Shown: positions 1-6,613 of the stretch, piece by piece
How the letters are laid out: every line of letters begins with the position of its first letter
How positions within the stretch are numbered: the first letter of the stretch is position 1
Source of the DNA: an uncultured Oxalobacteraceae bacterium
GTDB lineage: Bacteria; Pseudomonadota; Gammaproteobacteria; Burkholderiales; Burkholderiaceae
Reading direction: 5' to 3'
NCBI GenBank assembly: GCA_946478765.1
Contig: CAMLDH010000206.1
Coordinates: 1-6,977, forward strand
DNA length: 6,977 nt
Program-made: the position numbers and the translations under genes
The notes under the pieces: model-generated
What the model was told of the DNA's origin: nothing
Databases searched by the model: none
What the model saw: only the letters and a program-made list of their open reading frames with translations

Positions 1-1875
1 TGAAGGCAAAGGCCCCACATGTTCATCCGCCAGCTCTACATCTAACTCTGCACTCGGTACTAATGTCCGTGGAGATGCGCTCGCCAAACCACTTTCCTGG
101 ATCATCTCTCGATGTGCACCTGAATTCTGTGGCACTTCCTGTCGCACTTCCTGCAACTCTATCCCTTCACGCGATACTGATGTCCGTGGAGCGACACCAC
201 TTTCCAGGTCTGGAAGTTCTTCAATTTGTGGATGTGGCACCAAGGGTTCTGCGTTGACGTTATTCCGGATTGATCCTAAGCTTTGCGCATTGGCATTAAA
301 CTTGATATAGAGGCTGCCAGCGACAAGGCAAGAAACCAAGCCCGATTCCATTATGCTTCTAGGGTGTGAGTTACTCTTTAGGAATTTGTTATCAGATTGA
401 TTGAGCAGATTCGAGATGGCGAAGCCAACTGAAGCTCCCGTTGACAGTAATCCGGCACGCATTTGGGCTGAACCAATGAGTCGCCCAGCGATGCTTTTGA
501 ATGTCTCGGGATTGATTTTAGCGGTCGTGAAACTGCCACTTAGACTGTCCCCTCCAAATGTATGCGGTTTCATCGCGGCATTTTCTTCCGCCTCTGTTGG
601 GGGCGGGAGGTCATTCCTTCGATGTTGTAGCCGGAGGTCGATGACGGCTTGTCTCTGTGCCCTCTGAGCGCGCATCAGGTTGTCATCTATACCGTTGATA
701 ACTTCACCTAGAGCATTTAATGCCGACATTACAGTTAATACCTGGACACGCTGAAGAGCAGTCTTGACATCGGGGCTTTTCTGTGTCCATGCATTGCCGT
801 TTACAAGCGTAGGCAGACCAGTGAGAGATCTCAATGCTCCGTCCTGCCCATGTCCAACAAATGCTTGATTAATGATATATCGCACTCCACACTCAAGCGC
901 TTCCGTATGGTTCAAGTTTGCATCGCCGGCTTTGACTCCCCAGATATGTTGCGCAGCTTCTCGCAAAGGAGCATATATGGCGTTGCGAAAGGTTGATTTC
1001 GTCATAGCCGCCCCAAGACCATCGATAAGCAGATTAGGCGGGAGGCCCGCTTTTTTCCTATCTTGCGACTGTAAAGTCATGGACAAGGCCACTAAATCCT
1101 GGGTTAGGGGGACAGCCATATAAGCCGCAGTGTCCCGCATGCGCATGTTGTTAAGAATTTTTAACGTCCTCGCAGGATCCACCTCACCTCGCGCTGGGCG
1201 ATGCAAAAGGCCATTTTCGCCTTCTGCTAAATGGTCGCGTACCCGCGCCTGTGTAACGCCACGTTTGTCACGATGGCGGTAAACTTGGCAGAATGCAGTT
1301 ATTTCTTCTGGCGATTTTCCAAAATGCGCGGCGACCGCAGCTAATTTTTTTTCTTCGCTCAAATTAAGATTTCTTACAAGTCCCAGCGCTAATGTGCCTC
1401 CATGGTAAAGCCCCAGCGCAATTTGAGCGGAGATTGCGGTTTGATAGTCACCATTTTGTACTGCTATTTTTATGTACTCTGCAGGCACCCTTCCCAGCGT
1501 GTCCGAGATGGTAACGATCACACCTTGATGGATCGCAGTTGCCAAACAGCCCCTCCATGTCCTCGCGGCAGTTTGCTCCCTTAGGTCGATTGCCGACGGG
1601 TGTTCATTATTCCGCTGCACAGATCGGGCGATCCAAGGAAACACGCCTGCGAGGGGAGCTCCTCCAACGCCTCCCGGCGTGTTGCCCGCTATTGGACTGA
1701 GTAGCGCTAGCAGAGTGCTTTTCGCTGCATTCCCGCTTGCTTGCAACACAGTCATGGCGCTGCTTCCGACTGCCTGTCCGGCTGATTGCAACCGTTGGCT
1801 GACTGTTGGTGCTTCATTGTTTACTGGCTGAGGTACTGTATTTGTCAGATGAATGTTGTTACGTGATATGTCCAT
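1..1875 (-). CDS. Protein A: large Ala-rich putative T3SS effector (3' end outside window)
   Basis: Translating the minus strand from ATG at 1875-1873 gives 625 codons without a stop to the window edge, so the C-terminus is missing here. I do not recognise the family. The N-terminus is rich in Asn/Thr/Ser/Gln/Pro, as in type III secretion signals. The body is Ala/Leu-rich with weakly hydrophobic stretches near residues 53-80, 115-165 and 510-523. Blocks shared in order with protein B: IVTISDTLGR (120-129), NLNLSEEKKLAAVAAHFG (from 169), YAPLRE (301-306), ANLNHTEA (319-326), NALGE (387-391), PPPT (424-427) and YIKFNANAQSLG (523-534). After 534 comes an acidic tail with a degenerate repeat. The CesT-type chaperone gene ends 196 bases upstream, suggesting co-transcription and chaperone-dependent secretion (inference). 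The ribosome site is weak. An in-frame ATG at 1974 would add 33 residues, but I prefer 1875 because the N-terminus then resembles that of B. Confidence 0.82.
   Translation of the reverse strand, partial: MDISRNNIHLTNTVPQPVNNEAPTVSQRLQSAGQAVGSSAMTVLQASGNAAKSTLLALLSPIAGNTPGGVGGAPLAGVFPWIARSVQRNNEHPSAIDLREQTAARTWRGCLATAIHQGVIVTISDTLGRVPAEYIKIAVQNGDYQTAISAQIALGLYHGGTLALGLVRNLNLSEEKKLAAVAAHFGKSPEEITAFCQVYRHRDKRGVTQARVRDHLAEGENGLLHRPARGEVDPARTLKILNNMRMRDTAAYMAVPLTQDLVALSMTLQSQDRKKAGLPPNLLIDGLGAAMTKSTFRNAIYAPLREAAQHIWGVKAGDANLNHTEALECGVRYIINQAFVGHGQDGALRSLTGLPTLVNGNAWTQKSPDVKTALQRVQVLTVMSALNALGEVINGIDDNLMRAQRAQRQAVIDLRLQHRRNDLPPPTEAEENAAMKPHTFGGDSLSGSFTTAKINPETFKSIAGRLIGSAQMRAGLLSTGASVGFAISNLLNQSDNKFLKSNSHPRSIMESGLVSCLVAGSLYIKFNANAQSLGSIRNNVNAEPLVPHPQIEELPDLESGVAPRTSVSREGIELQEVRQEVPQNSGAHREMIQESGLASASPRTLVPSAELDVELADEHVGPLPS
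46..210 (-). repeat. Degenerate repeat in the C-terminal tail of protein A
   Basis: The 12-base string atgtccgtggag occurs at 63-74 and again at 180-191, offset 117 bases (39 codons). Next to each copy is accactttcc (88-97 and 196-205), offset 108, so one copy has a 9-base insertion and stays in frame. In protein A this reads DLESGVAPRTSV (556-567) and IQESGLASASPRTLV (592-606). Between them gcacttcctg is repeated at 132-141 and 144-153, giving EVRQ then EVPQ. Further copies may lie beyond the window edge. Confidence 0.7.
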
Positions 1876-2006
1876 GATATTCTGATATTTTCTATGTATT
1901 GTTGAGTTGTCCTTGAAGCGAATTGCGGATCCCCCTGGATACGCCGTACGCCTCCGAACGTTGGCTAAGCGCATCGGGGTGGTATCGCTTGCGCGATTCG
2001 TCCCCT

Positions 2007-2014
2007 ACCTCCTT
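2007..2014 (-). promoter_or_regulatory. Strong Shine-Dalgarno-like sequence without a matching start
   Basis: On the minus strand the spacer between the chaperone and protein A contains AAGGAGGT, a near-perfect anti-16S match. No ATG, GTG or TTG lies 5-12 bases downstream. The next in-frame ATG of the protein A frame (1974) is 32 bases away and the preferred start (1875) over 130 bases. It may be a relic of a lost short reading frame, a ribosome standby site, or chance. It could be explained if a start was lost by small deletion. Confidence 0.35.
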
Positions 2015-2071
2015 ACAGAGAAACGCAAGCCTTGTTTTTTCGTGCGGGCCAATAATGGCGTGTCGCCCAGC

Positions 2072-2512
2072 TTATTCCGTCTCTGCCACTTCTGGCGCTA
2101 TCAACGCAATGAGCTCGCGCCATTGTGAAATTACCGTGGCGTGCACACGCAGCGCATTCATCATGGCTTCCGGCTGCATTTGATCAATCTGTACTACCAC
2201 CATCAGCACAAGTTGATCGTCTTCTGGGTCAAGGCCAAATATCGGCGCTGCGCTGGAAGCCGTTGCCATTTGAAACTCCAGCATATGGCGCAAAACATCG
2301 TTCTGCTTCTCCGGCGGCAGTGTGCCGATATATCCGTGTATGACCACCTGCTTATCCGATCCGGAGGCGGCTGGTAAAAAACCGAATTCCGCACCCCGGT
2401 AGCCAAATCCCCTGTTTTTAGCGGCATTTTCAATGCGATCTTCAGGCAGTCCGCAGGCTTTGCAAACTTCTCTGAACCATTCTTCATATGCATATGTTGT
2501 GGAAGCTTCCAT
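2072..2512 (-). CDS. CesT-family type III secretion chaperone
   Basis: 146 residues, the usual size of class I T3SS chaperones, which are small, acidic, cytoplasmic homodimers that bind the N-terminal region of an effector and keep it secretion-competent. The fold signature is visible: an amphipathic first helix ending in a CGLPED turn, a glycine/aromatic strand region (GFGYRGAEFGFLP, about 35-47), a basic/hydrophobic strand (KQVVIHGYIG), a helix of Met/Gln/Leu, then FGLDPEDDQLVLMVVVQID (about 93-111), the strand pair typical of CesT, and a final helix ending QWRELIALIAPE. The start is supported by GGAG (minus strand, bases 2522-2519) six bases before the ATG. It lies between two paralogous large proteins transcribed in the same direction, so its likely clients are A, B or both (inference). 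Family assignment is by pattern; the exact orthologue is unknown. Confidence 0.85.
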   Translation of the reverse strand: MEASTTYAYEEWFREVCKACGLPEDRIENAAKNRGFGYRGAEFGFLPAASGSDKQVVIHGYIGTLPPEKQNDVLRHMLEFQMATASSAAPIFGLDPEDDQLVLMVVVQIDQMQPEAMMNALRVHATVISQWRELIALIAPEVAETE

Positions 2513-2569
2513 TTCTTTCTCCGTAGTTAGTTTGTTGTATTAAATAATCGCTTTAATTGTGTATTCATG

Positions 2570-2604
2570 GCCGAATACCCTGATGCCTGCATCAGGGTCT
2601 CGGC
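2570..2604. repeat. Strong hairpin (inverted repeat) upstream of the chaperone gene
   Basis: ACCCTGATGC (2577-2586) and GCATCAGGGT (2589-2598) are exact reverse complements separated by two bases. The stem extends beyond a small asymmetric bulge by GCCGA (2570-2574) pairing with TCGGC (2600-2604), about 15 pairs in all. No T-tract follows on either strand, so it is not a classic intrinsic terminator. It sits 58-92 bases upstream of the chaperone ATG, so it could be an operator-like palindrome, an RNA stem in the 5' leader, a processing site, or a repeat element. Function not known. Confidence 0.6.
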
Positions 2605-2811
2605 TGAAAGATACGGCTATGCTGCGAAAATTAAGCGTGGCTATGGCGCATCACCATCGAAAAGTTGTTTTGCCGCATTTCTAATGTCATGACTGCATAT
2701 TGGTACGCTGTACCCATCTGTTGCAACAGCTGTGCATATCGTTCCAATTGATATTAAAAAATTATTGCATTGGTGCAGAAAGGCAAACTGGGCCACCTTA
2801 AAAATGCCCAC

Positions 2812-2985
2812 TTATAAATGCCATTGCCTAGAGATGGAAAGAAATCCCGAGGGATGTCTTCGGAAGACGAGTTTGCGGTGGTATGGGAGACCACCGTGCT
2901 CAATGTAGTGGAGCTGGCGCGTATTGCTGCGGCAAGGAGCTGTTTGTAGAGGCAGTGCCATTGGTGGCAGATTGGCATTAGTCAT
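2812..2985 (-). CDS. Possible small basic protein (57 aa), doubtful
   Basis: ATG at 2985-2983 opens a 57-codon frame ending at TAA 2814-2812. The product starts MTNANLPPMALPLQT and is rich in Arg and His towards the end. A run of ten G (minus strand) ends two bases before the ATG; it is not a normal ribosome site, though G-rich. It overlaps the 74-codon frame in another phase, so at most one of the two is real. No family recognised. Kept because length change in the homopolymer next to a start codon could alter translation, but it may well be chance. Confidence 0.2.
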   Translation of the reverse strand: MTNANLPPMALPLQTAPCRSNTRQLHYIEHGGLPYHRKLVFRRHPSGFLSISRQWHL

Positions 2986-2986
2986 A

Positions 2987-3011
2987 CCCCCCCCCCACTT
3001 TAAATGGGGGG
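2987..3011. repeat. C10 homopolymer with flanking inverted repeat
   Basis: Ten C at 2987-2996 are followed by ACTTTAAAT and six G (3006-3011). CCCCCCA (2991-2997) and TGGGGGG (3005-3011) form a perfect 7-pair stem around a 7-base AT-rich loop. It lies about 80 bases past the stop of protein B in the direction of its transcription, where a terminator would be expected, but no U-tract follows. Long C runs slip in replication and are error-prone in sequencing, so the exact length is uncertain. Confidence 0.6.
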
Positions 3012-3026
3012 TTAACCTTTGTACCG

Positions 3027-3084
3027 GCCGACTGACAAACGGCGGCTTCTCCGTGCGGGAGATCCGATGGTCGATTGAGTCGGC
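3027..3084. repeat. Inverted repeat just past the stop of protein B
   Basis: GCCGACT (3027-3033) and AGTCGGC (3078-3084) are exact inverted copies. An inner stem TCTCC/GGAGA (3048-3052 and 3058-3062) has a 5-base loop. On the plus strand the outer repeat is followed by TTTTCC. It could fold as a branched RNA at the 3' end of the protein B transcript, or be a remnant of an element end. Only the pairing itself is seen. Confidence 0.35.
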
Positions 3085-3092
3085 TTTTCCTA

Positions 3093-4889
3093 TCAGGCGA
3101 GTTCTGGCCCAATTGCTCTTTTTTCGTTCTCAGCGCGTACGGCTTTCAGCGTTCCCAAGCTTTGCGCACATGCGTTGAATTTAATATAGGCGAGAGAGAC
3201 ACCAGCACTTACGAGGACGCTGTTAAGAACGCCTGAAGAATTTATGTCAAGTTTGTTCTCTAATTTGGCGACACCAGTGGCCATTGCGTTCACATATGCG
3301 TAAAGCCCTCGGCGCGTGACCATCGCCCCTCCAGCCCTGCGGCCGATATTACGGAGTGCTTGAGCGAAGCTTTGATCCTTGATGCCAAGATCAAACGCGA
3401 ATTCGGCCTGTGCTGCCACTGTCTTGAGTTGATCGGGCGTGGGTGGAGCCATTCCACTGGCCCGATGTTGTTCTACGAGATCTTTCTTGGCAAGCTCGGC
3501 GCATTTTTTTGCGCGGTCCGAAGTGTCATCCGCCCAGTTAAAGGATTCGCCAATCGCATTTACGACCGAATATGCCGCCAGAACGGAGACTTTTTCTTTC
3601 CAAGTGCTTACCAAGCGGGTGGCTTGTAACTCTGATGCCGTCGTTACGGAGAGCCTTTCTCCCCAAGTGCTTGTCGAGGGTTCGGCTTGTACCCATGCAT
3701 TCGCAGGAGCTAACAGCGAGTTATGGGTAACGGCTTGTGCCGCTGCGCTTTGCCCCTGGTCGACTGCGGTCTCTATCCCCACATATTTGATTGCCGACCA
3801 CCCTGCTTCCGAATGTGTCAGATTTGCTGATCCGCCCTTCGGGCCTGTAAATACTTCCTGGCCTATTTCACGCAGACCGCCATACAAGGCAGAACGAACA
3901 ACTTCCTTGGTCATGTTTTCTGCGAGCGTCATGAAAAGCGGATTGGCAAAGGCTGCTGGAGACAATGTTGCGATTAGATTCATGCTGAACGCACCTGCGG
4001 GCATGAGCGCGGCGCCGCCTGCCATCGTCAGCCAATCACGTTTGGCTCTCGCTTCCAGCGTCGCCTTTTCGGTATCCGGCTTCGCATCAAATGTTTCCTG
4101 CGTTATTCCATGATGCGCGGCTATTACAGCCGATTTCTGGTTCTCACTGAGATCACCAAGATTCATGTTTTTCAGGAGAAATGCAACCTGGCCAGCCGCA
4201 ACAAGGGTCAAAGCTCCGGTAACCGCGAGCGGCACTGCAAAGTTACCCTCTTCAAGCTCATCCGAGGTAGCCTGAGCGCTGACTCGTCCAATCGTATCGG
4301 CTATGCTGACAATGGCCGTTGCATATATAAAAGATGCAGCCGTTCCGCCCGCATAGGTGCCAACGTTCTTTAGGAATGCCAAGCCTTTTTCCGATAAACC
4401 TGTTCCATCAGGCGCGAACAACTCCTTCACCGATGAGGGTATCAGTCGCTGGGGTAACTTTAGTACAGAATCTGCTCGACCGGACACCGTTTGCCCTGCT
4501 ACGAGCTCTACCCCTGTCACGGTTTCTTGGGCGAATAACGCGGTTTCTACGGCGAATTGCGCCAAGTTCTTCACCGTCTCGACCGAGGCATTTAGAATGA
4601 TCGATCCGGCCGATTTTACAATGTTGTTATATCCTGCGGCGGTGCCATCGTACGCTGCCGAGACACCTCCTGCCAAACCGTCCACTGCAGAATTGAGCAA
4701 CCTCCGCATCGTCGCACCGCCCCCCGACAAACGGGCCATGGTTGCTGCAGTATTTTCCGCATTTTGTGCAGGCAGTTGCTCAAGCGATAGCTCTGGAGCG
4801 CTCCTCGATGCGACAGGTAACAACGGTTCAGTAAGGGTAAGATCGGGAGGAAGAATCGCGGAATGTGAAGTTGATGCAGTTAAAGTCAT
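3093..4889 (-). CDS. Protein B: large Ala-rich putative T3SS effector, paralogue of A
   Basis: 598 residues from ATG 4889-4887 to TGA 3095-3093. Family not recognised by name. Residues 1-50 are rich in Ser, Thr, Pro and Leu with few charges, as in T3SS export signals, with no Sec signal peptide. The rest is Ala/Gly/Val-rich with weakly hydrophobic segments near 177-200, 217-239, 287-318 and 555-571, suggesting membrane insertion or a helical bundle. Blocks shared in order with protein A: IVSIADTIGR (193-202), NMNLGDLSENQKSAVIAAHHG (241-261), LYGGLREIGQ (335-344), ANLTHSEA (355-362), NAIGE (444-448), ADD (453-455), PPTP (482-485) and YIKFNACAQSLG (568-579). B has about 70 more residues than A before the first block and only a short tail after the last. 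The chaperone gene follows 580 bases downstream on the same strand, so B may be a client. No clear ribosome site precedes the ATG. The effector role is inferred from context. Confidence 0.82.
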   Translation of the reverse strand: MTLTASTSHSAILPPDLTLTEPLLPVASRSAPELSLEQLPAQNAENTAATMARLSGGGATMRRLLNSAVDGLAGGVSAAYDGTAAGYNNIVKSAGSIILNASVETVKNLAQFAVETALFAQETVTGVELVAGQTVSGRADSVLKLPQRLIPSSVKELFAPDGTGLSEKGLAFLKNVGTYAGGTAASFIYATAIVSIADTIGRVSAQATSDELEEGNFAVPLAVTGALTLVAAGQVAFLLKNMNLGDLSENQKSAVIAAHHGITQETFDAKPDTEKATLEARAKRDWLTMAGGAALMPAGAFSMNLIATLSPAAFANPLFMTLAENMTKEVVRSALYGGLREIGQEVFTGPKGGSANLTHSEAGWSAIKYVGIETAVDQGQSAAAQAVTHNSLLAPANAWVQAEPSTSTWGERLSVTTASELQATRLVSTWKEKVSVLAAYSVVNAIGESFNWADDTSDRAKKCAELAKKDLVEQHRASGMAPPTPDQLKTVAAQAEFAFDLGIKDQSFAQALRNIGRRAGGAMVTRRGLYAYVNAMATGVAKLENKLDINSSGVLNSVLVSAGVSLAYIKFNACAQSLGTLKAVRAENEKRAIGPELA

Positions 4890-5289
4890 TGTATTGATTG
4901 CTTATGTTTGGCTTGTTTATTGCTTGCATAGAAAGTATCACCTTATGCACTCCAGGCTGTTTCTGAAGGCAATGAGATGCTGTGGTGTTGGTCCCGATGC
5001 GGTTTTGACATCGGTTGCCGGTTTTGGCTGACCGATATCCAATCCCCGAAATCCCACAAAGGGAAATCGTTTGCGAAGGAACGTGTACGGATCAACGAAC
5101 TCCGGTAACTTGGGGTTGAAAATGCCTGATATAGAAAGAAATATGCATGTTCTGCCCACGTTACAAGATTTGCATCTGTGGTAACCCACCAAAAAAAGTT
5201 CCATTAAAAGTGTTCTGAGTTACAAATAAACGCTTCCCTTTCTGTGCGCAGGCAAGCATTCGGCAAATTGCCCAGAGCCAGGCACAAGG
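4890..5289. other. Gene-poor stretch upstream of protein B
   Basis: This stretch should hold the promoter of protein B (leftward). I see no consensus -35/-10 pair that I would defend and no exact TTCG-N16-TTCG box (the motif of HrpB-type T3SS regulators). The nearest arrangement has an 18-base spacer. An 88-codon minus-strand frame (5204 to 4938) lacks a ribosome site and any recognisable motif, so I do not call it a gene. The 5190-5235 part is AT-rich with a run of seven A. Confidence 0.5.
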
Positions 5290-5454
5290 CTACATCGCCT
5301 CGATCCGCTCACTGTCGAGTTCGTCGATCAAGTTGTCAGGTAGATCGGCGACGATGGTCTCGCGAGAGTTGTTGCTGGCTTCACCGCTACGGTATACCGA
5401 GCGCGTGATACGGAGTGCTGCCGCTTTGCGGGCCAGTGTCCGAAGGCGCCGCAT
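5290..5454 (-). pseudogene. 54-codon orphan coding-like fragment of unknown origin
   Basis: A minus-strand frame from ATG 5454 to TAG 5292-5290 gives a peptide with a basic first half (MRRLRTLARKAAALR) and an acidic end (DLPDNLIDELDSERIEAM), a composition more like a real protein C-terminus than random sequence. It stops being plausible exactly where plus-strand permease homology begins (about 5456), so I read it as the truncated tail of another gene joined to the permease remnant. Family not recognised. No ribosome site is seen. It could also be a chance frame. Confidence 0.35.
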
Positions 5455-5455
5455 T

Positions 5456-6613
5456 GCGATTTCCGTTGCCAGTGGCGTCGATGCATTGTTCAGCCTGTTG
5501 CCGGTCAGTGCACAGGCCTATAAATTGACCATCGAATTGGCGGTGGTCTGCGTCTTGCTATGGATGAATCTGCGCGGTGCCAAGGAATCGATCGAGATCC
5601 TGCTGCCGATTTTCATGGGCTTCGTCATTACCCATGTCTTGATCATCCTGTACGGCATATTCGTGCACGCAGGCGCCATTCCGGCGCTGATCCCCGACAC
5701 GATGGTCGAAACCAAGAAAATGGCAGCAGAGACGTCTTGGCTGTTTACCATTGCGTTGCTGTTGAAGGCATACTCGCTGGGCGGCGGTACTTACACGGGT
5801 ATTGAAGCCGTCTCCAATAACGTGAATTCTCTCGCTGAACCACGCGTCCACACCGGCAAGATGACGATGCTGTACATGGCGTTCAGCCTGGCCTTCACCG
5901 CCGACGGCATCATCCTGTTATATCTGCTCTGGAATGCCAAACCGGTCGAAGGACAAACGCTCAATGCGGTGGTATTCAATTCCATTTTGGGGAACATGGG
6001 GTTTAACGGTACCGGCCTGGCCATCGCTTTGTCGGCCGCGCTGGCTTTCGAGGCTGGCTTGTTGCTAGTCGCCGCAAACACTGGTTTTTTTGGGCGGACC
6101 GTCGGTACTGGCCAACATGGCGGCCGATTCCTGGGTGCCGCATAAATTTCGCTATCTATCGACACGGCTGGTCACGCAGAACGGCGTATTGGTGATGGGG
6201 ATAGCTGCTTTTGCCGTGCTGCTCTGGAGCGCCGGCAAAGTGGATTTGCTGGTGGTCCTTTATAGTATCAACGTGTTTCTGACGTTCAGCCTGTCTCTTG
6301 CGGGATTATGTATTTACTGGATCAGGCACCGCAAGGATGGCGGGCACTGGATTATTTCGTGGACTTTTGCCATAGCCATGGGATGGCATCAAGCGCCTAT
6401 CTTGGTTTTGGCACGGATGCGGTAGTCGAGATCATCAGGCTCTGCCAAGAAATCAATAAAGACTATCCAAACTCGATTTTCTTCACCAGCAAGCTGATCT
6501 TTGAGCAGGACAATTGGTTCACCCGTCTGCGGCATAACCAAGCGGCGCTCGCCATCCAGCGGCGCTTGCATTTCGATGGTCTACAGATGATCATCCTGCC
6601 GATGAAGGTATAG
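5456..6613 (+). pseudogene. APC-superfamily amino-acid/cation permease, broken (truncated, frameshifted, internally deleted)
   Basis: The intact family members I know are inner-membrane permeases of roughly 600-650 residues with about 12 helices and a soluble C-terminal domain. Here recognisable sequence begins mid-protein at ISVASGVDALFSLLP (from 5459); the first helices and start codon are gone. Helices follow, such as LTIELAVVCVLLWMNLRG, IFMGFVITHVLIILYG and the GGGTYTGIEAVSNNV region typical of the family. At 6085-6091 a run of seven T shifts the frame; with six T it continues LGGPSVLANMAADSWVPHKF and two more helices to CIYWIRHRKDG (about 6340). The soluble domain then resumes in another frame from about 6344: LDYFVDFCHSHGMAS, YPNSIFFTSKLIFEQDNW, and the natural-looking end LQMIILPMKV with TAG at 6611-6613. 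The last helices and the linker are deleted. Not functional as written. A TTG at 5333 that opens the frame is upstream of the homology and probably meaningless. Confidence 0.85.
6085..6091 (+). other. T7 tract at the permease frameshift
   Basis: Upstream of this run the permease reads in one frame (AANTGF), and downstream the conserved sequence GGPSVLANMAADSWVPH is in the frame one base later. Removing one T restores continuity as NTGFLGGPSV. This is a typical homopolymer slip, either a true mutation or a sequencing error. Since the same gene carries two larger lesions, a true mutation is plausible. Confidence 0.75.

Larger units (their letters stand above)
2605..3092. other. Spacer between protein B and the chaperone; possible gene remnants
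   Basis: No well-supported gene is present. One minus-strand frame is open from ATG 2978 to TAA at 2756-2754 (74 codons), and after that single stop stays open to TAA at 2633-2631. The second part reads as a plausible amphipathic, Gln/Met-rich peptide (QLERYAQLLQQMG, then AYQYAVMTLEMRQ) with possible starts at TTG 2747 or ATG 2717. Neither has a ribosome site. I do not recognise a homologue. It may be a degraded small secretion-related gene or noncoding DNA. A separate 57-codon frame and a C10 tract in this stretch are listed on their own. Confidence 0.35.

Noticed and set aside
3439..5031. Two 224-codon plus-strand open frames (3439-4113 and 4357-5031)
   Set aside because: The first lies wholly and the second mostly inside protein B on the other strand, and neither has recognisable motifs. 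Protein B is supported by its paralogue, so these are antisense shadows.
5074..5099. TTCG...TTCG pair (minus strand) upstream of protein B, resembling the hrp-box of HrpB/HrpX regulators
   Set aside because: The spacer is 18 bases instead of 16, and it lies about 190 bases from the start without a matching -10.
4938..5204. 88-codon minus-strand frame upstream of protein B
   Set aside because: No ribosome site, no motif, and a composition without clear coding character. Not strong enough to call.
5333..5455. Plus-strand extension of the permease frame to a TTG at 5333
   Set aside because: The translated stretch is Arg/Ser-rich and unlike the permease family's first helices. It is probably read-through of foreign sequence.
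6085..6091. Programmed ribosomal frameshift at the T7 run in the permease
   Set aside because: APC permeases are not known to use frameshifting, and the gene has two other disabling lesions, so simple mutation or sequencing error is more likely.
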